A stretch of 40,343 bases of DNA, taken from assembly GCA_016177465.1 (NCBI GenBank), contig JACOVF010000139.1, forward strand, positions 1 to 40,343. Direction: 5' to 3'. Positions within the stretch are counted from its first letter, which is position 1; the number at the start of each line of letters is the position of its first letter. The notes under the pieces are model-generated. The model did not search any database. It was not told the origin of the DNA and saw only the letters and a list, made by a program, of their open reading frames with translations. Positions 37,676 through 40,343 of the stretch are shown here, piece by piece. The translations under genes and the position numbers were made by a program. The DNA is from Gemmatimonadota bacterium (GTDB lineage: Bacteria > Gemmatimonadota > Gemmatimonadetes > Gemmatimonadales > GWC2-71-9).

Positions 37676-39532
37676 TCAGGTCCCCGTCGTCTGCTCGGCG
37701 GCCTGAGCGGGGGTGCGGTACAACTCCTTGCGGCGGTCCACGACCTTCGCCGCGGCGCGCAACCCCTGGAGGTAGGCCTGTATGCGCGCCTGACGCGCGG
37801 CCTGCACCAGGGCGTCCCGTTGCTGATCGCGTTGCGCCAGCCACGCCGTCGAGTCGGCCATCTTCCGGGCTAGGGACTCCACCAGGAAATACCCGCCCTC
37901 GCCGGCAATCAGACCGCTGCGCTCCGCCACGCGGAGCCCGAACGCAGCGCCCATCACCAGCGGCTCGCGACCGAGATAGCTCGGCGGCGTCAGCCTGGTG
38001 AAGGCCCCGAAGGTCTGGGGCGGAACCCCGAGCGCGGTGGCTGCGGCCGTCAGGTTCGGCACGCCCCGCAAACGGGCCGCCACCTCCTCGGCGCGCGTGC
38101 GCGCCAACGCCTTCTTTTTCTCCAGCCGCGCCGCCGCAATCACCTGGTCCCGGATCTGCGCCAGGGGGGGAATCCCCGCCGGCGTCAGGGAATCTAGCCG
38201 GAACACGTAGTAGGCCGGCTGTCCCTCGATGACTGGGCTCGTCTCCCCTACAGCTGCCTCGAACGCCCATACGCCCACGTCAGGGATCACATAGCGGCCC
38301 AGTGTCACCCGGTCGCCCTCGACTAGCCTGGGCGCCGTGGCCAACGGGAGGCTGAGCTGCTTCGCCGCACTGTCGAGCGCCGTCCCGTCCGTTCGCTCGG
38401 CGGCGAGCCGGTCGAGCGTGTCCGCGCGCGCCTCGACGTAATCGAGGTGCGGCCCCTGCAGCTCGACGGGAATCAGGATGTGCCGCGCCTTCACCGAGTC
38501 GCCCTTTCCTGCGTCGAGCCGGATGATGTGCCAGCCGAAGCGGGACAGCACGGGCTGCGAGATCTGTCCCGGACGCAGGGTGCGGACCGCAGCCAGGAAC
38601 GCCGGGTCAAACCCTGGCCCGTTGCGCGTGAACCAGCCAAGATCGCCGCCTTCGCGGCCGGACGTCGAATCCGCCGACTCGCGCCGTGCGACGACCGCGA
38701 ACACCGAGTCTGGCCCACGCGCGACCTCCGCCCGCACGCGGGCGGCCCGCGCGCGCGCCGCCAGCGAATCGGTGTGGTCGGGCCAGCGGGGCTGCGCCAC
38801 GAAGCTGGTGTAGGCCACGGCCGGCCGCTTGAAGTCGTCCGCGTTCCCCTGCAGATGCCGCTCCGCTTCGGCATCGGACAGCGGCACCGTGGAATCGGGA
38901 ATCGTGTGTGGAAAGATCGCCACGACCGCCACGGTCACCGAATCGTGCTGGTCGCGGTAGACGCGCCACAGCTTGGCGTCGGAGACATACACATCGGCGG
39001 TGAGGTACTGGCCGAGCTTGTACTGAGGGATCTGCTCCCGGTACCGGGCCTCGATGGCGGCCAGGAACTGCGGGTCAGCCCCCGAGGCGAGGAATCGCTG
39101 ATACTTCTCGTAATCAAATTGCCCGTCGGTCTGGAACTCGGGGTACCGCATCAGTTCCGGCAGCGGCGAGGTGCGGGCCGCCTCGATGATGTCCCGGTCC
39201 GTGGCGGTGAGGCCGAGCCGCTCGAACTCGCGCTGCAGCAGGATGTTCTGGATCAACTGCTCGACCACCTGATCCTGGATCTGCTGCTCGTCCTCGCGCG
39301 TTGTCGGCGCGGAGCCGGTCTGTTGGCGGTACTGCTCGTAGGCCGCCTGCAGCGCCTCCTGGTACTGGGGCGCGTGCACGGAGACGCCATTGACCTTGAG
39401 GACGACGTCGCCCCCGCCGTATTGCCCCCCGCCCGTAATCCCCATGCCGACGTCGAACACCAACCAGCCCACGAAAGCGATAGCCAAGATGTAAAAGATC
39501 CACTTCGTGTTTTCGCGGAAGGCGCGCATCAT
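37676..39532 (-). CDS. ppiD: PpiD/SurA-type periplasmic peptidyl-prolyl isomerase
   Basis: A 618-residue membrane-anchored folding factor on the minus strand. One N-terminal helix (about 10-26, KWIFYILAIAFVGWLVF) anchors it in the inner membrane. A SurA/PpiD-like chaperone domain follows (about 40-210, VNGVSVHAPQYQEALQ and IQDQVVEQLIQNILLQ). Next is a parvulin rotamase with GGDLGWF (295-301) and FGWHIIRL (332-339), then a C-terminal helical region. Role: folding of exported and outer-membrane proteins near SecYEG, which suits its Tat/Bam/Lpt neighbours. The frame is open back to a TTG at 39589, but that codon lies inside the promoter spacer, so the ATG at 39532 (or 39529) is the start. Convergent with the second tatA gene. 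Confidence 0.9.
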   Translation of the reverse strand: MMRAFRENTKWIFYILAIAFVGWLVFDVGMGITGGGQYGGGDVVLKVNGVSVHAPQYQEALQAAYEQYRQQTGSAPTTREDEQQIQDQVVEQLIQNILLQREFERLGLTATDRDIIEAARTSPLPELMRYPEFQTDGQFDYEKYQRFLASGADPQFLAAIEARYREQIPQYKLGQYLTADVYVSDAKLWRVYRDQHDSVTVAVVAIFPHTIPDSTVPLSDAEAERHLQGNADDFKRPAVAYTSFVAQPRWPDHTDSLAARARAARVRAEVARGPDSVFAVVARRESADSTSGREGGDLGWFTRNGPGFDPAFLAAVRTLRPGQISQPVLSRFGWHIIRLDAGKGDSVKARHILIPVELQGPHLDYVEARADTLDRLAAERTDGTALDSAAKQLSLPLATAPRLVEGDRVTLGRYVIPDVGVWAFEAAVGETSPVIEGQPAYYVFRLDSLTPAGIPPLAQIRDQVIAAARLEKKKALARTRAEEVAARLRGVPNLTAAATALGVPPQTFGAFTRLTPPSYLGREPLVMGAAFGLRVAERSGLIAGEGGYFLVESLARKMADSTAWLAQRDQQRDALVQAARQARIQAYLQGLRAAAKVVDRRKELYRTPAQAAEQTTGT

Positions 39533-39573
39533 ATGGGGCGCTGCTCCACTCTCAGGGGGGTCGAAGGGGCTTA

Positions 39574-39602
39574 AGTCTAAAAACGACAACGAGCAAACTC
39601 AA
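39574..39602 (-). promoter_or_regulatory. promoter for ppiD
   Basis: Read on the minus strand: TTGAGT (39602-39597), 17-base spacer, TAGACT (39579-39574), with transcription expected near 39567. It leaves a leader of about 35 bases before the ATG at 39532. It is back-to-back with the plus-strand promoter at 39623, so the 147-base intergenic region holds two divergent promoters. Confidence 0.6.
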
Positions 39603-39622
39603 GCGACCGGCGCCGATTCCGA

Positions 39623-39652
39623 TTGACAGCAGCGCCCGCCGGTCACTATCTT
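39623..39652 (+). promoter_or_regulatory. promoter for the right-edge TPR gene
   Basis: TTGACA (39623-39628), 18-base spacer, TATCTT (39647-39652). Expected start near 39659, giving a leader of about 20 bases before the GTG at 39680. The -10 hexamer is the same as that before the large TPR gene and radC. Confidence 0.7.
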
Positions 39653-39679
39653 CCTCCAATTCCCACAAAGACTTAGGCT

Positions 39680-40343
39680 GTGGCCTACACCAGCGAGATC
39701 GAAAAGCTCGAGCGGCGGTTCGCGGAGAACCCCTCCGGGCGCAATTTCGCGCCTCTCGCCGACGCCTATCGTAAGGCGGGAGAACTAGATAGGGCCATCG
39801 AACTGTGCAAGGGTGGACTCGAACGCCACCCCGACTACGTCAGCGCCCACATCGTCTATGGGCGCTGCCTGATGGACATGAAGAACGATGCCGAAGCCGA
39901 GCAGGTCTTCCAGAAGATCCTTTCGCTAGATCCCGAGAACATCATCGCCTTGAAGGTCCTAGCGGACATCGCCGACCGCAACGGCCGGTACGAGGACACC
40001 GTTCAGTGGCTTTCCCGCCTGCTCGCGGCGGATCCCATGAACGGAGATGCCTCCGAGGCGTTGGCCCGGGCGAAGGGCAAGGCGGCGCTGGCCGCCAAAG
40101 TGACTGAGCCGATTGTGCCCCCCGCCGCCGTCGAGGAGACCGTGGCGGGGCTCGTGCCACCGCCGGCCGAGCCGCCGGCGCCGGCGACCGAACCTGAACC
40201 GGCCGTGCGCGAGTCGGGACTGATCGATATCGACGTCGCCCTAGCCCAGGCGCCCACCACCGCGATCACCAAGCCCGATTTCGTGATCGAGCGGGCGGCG
40301 ATCCAGGAGGCTCCACCGGCGCTCGAGGCGGCGCCGCCGTCGC
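39680..40343 (+). CDS. TPR protein with Pro/Ala/Glu-rich region (3' truncated)
   Basis: Open from a GTG at 39680 to the window edge, 221 codons seen, no stop, so the C-terminus is missing. Residues about 1-125 hold three TPR-like units (SEIEKLERRFAENPSGRNFA, AHIVYGRCLMDMKNDAEAEQ, ALKVLADIADRNGRYEDTVQ). After about 140 the sequence becomes Pro/Ala/Glu-rich, with SGLIDIDVALA resembling the GFIDLG motifs of the large TPR protein at 33527-35896. No signal peptide. Function unknown; likely a scaffold of the same kind. Confidence 0.8.
   Translation, partial: MAYTSEIEKLERRFAENPSGRNFAPLADAYRKAGELDRAIELCKGGLERHPDYVSAHIVYGRCLMDMKNDAEAEQVFQKILSLDPENIIALKVLADIADRNGRYEDTVQWLSRLLAADPMNGDASEALARAKGKAALAAKVTEPIVPPAAVEETVAGLVPPPAEPPAPATEPEPAVRESGLIDIDVALAQAPTTAITKPDFVIERAAIQEAPPALEAAPPS

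Noticed and set aside
39533..39589. Extended N-terminus of PpiD from a TTG at 39589
   Set aside because: The TTG lies in the spacer of a good minus-strand promoter, and the ATG at 39532 gives the normal N-terminal anchor.

Overview
The window looks like a chromosomal segment of a high-GC, diderm (LPS-type) bacterium, most likely a member of the Gemmatimonadota or a close FCB-group relative, probably uncultured. The reasons are inference from content: a complete Tol-Pal cell-envelope cluster, BamD and an LptD-type outer-membrane protein; a SecA carrying the extra block in its preprotein-binding region that is known from Bacteroidetes; signal peptides that repeatedly end in L-x-A-Q; many TPR proteins; and very tight gene packing with 4-base overlaps. 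I see no phage, IS, CRISPR, rRNA or tRNA gene. No stretch over about 200 bases lacks a gene.

Layout. 1-7985 (+): a tightly packed run of two nucleotide-sugar epimerase/decarboxylase genes, a TPR protein, a TPR lipoprotein, BamD, NadD and SecA. 8071-14499 (+): radC, a bifunctional (p)ppGpp synthetase/hydrolase, uvrB, then tsaE-tsaB-rimI (t6A modification and ribosomal protein acetylation). 14526-19377 (+): a near-consensus promoter drives ssb, which overlaps a secreted LysM protein; then a CcsA/HemX-like membrane protein, hemA and a third epimerase. 19381-24026 (+): tolQ-tolR-tolA/tonB-tolB-pal-cpoB, the machine that couples the inner-membrane proton gradient to outer-membrane integrity. 24051-27626 (+): one uninterrupted frame encoding a complete TatC followed by a complete LptD-like outer-membrane protein, joined through what looks like an internal signal peptide. 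27627-29093: two related inverted-repeat elements bracket an orphan fibronectin-III-like lipoprotein. 29094-33543 (+): hutH-hutU-hutI, histidine to formiminoglutamate. 33527-37656 (+): a large TPR protein, a polyprenyl diphosphate synthase, a DUF4321-like membrane protein and two tandem tatA genes. 37676-39532 (-): a PpiD/SurA-type periplasmic folding factor. It faces, across a divergent promoter region, a TPR gene that runs off the right edge.

The common theme is envelope biogenesis: Sec (SecA), Tat (TatA twice, TatC), outer-membrane assembly (BamD, LptD, PpiD) and Tol-Pal, interleaved with housekeeping repair, stress and tRNA genes. The most unusual object is the TatC-LptD single frame. If real, one polypeptide would supply an inner-membrane translocase and, after signal-peptidase cleavage, an outer-membrane LPS-export barrel. 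Other notable points are two Cys-rich inserts in SecA, two genes (rimI, hutI) whose best starts are ACG and CTG behind good ribosome-binding sites, and short tandem/palindromic repeats in and around the hut region. All family assignments are from reading the protein sequences; no database search was possible.
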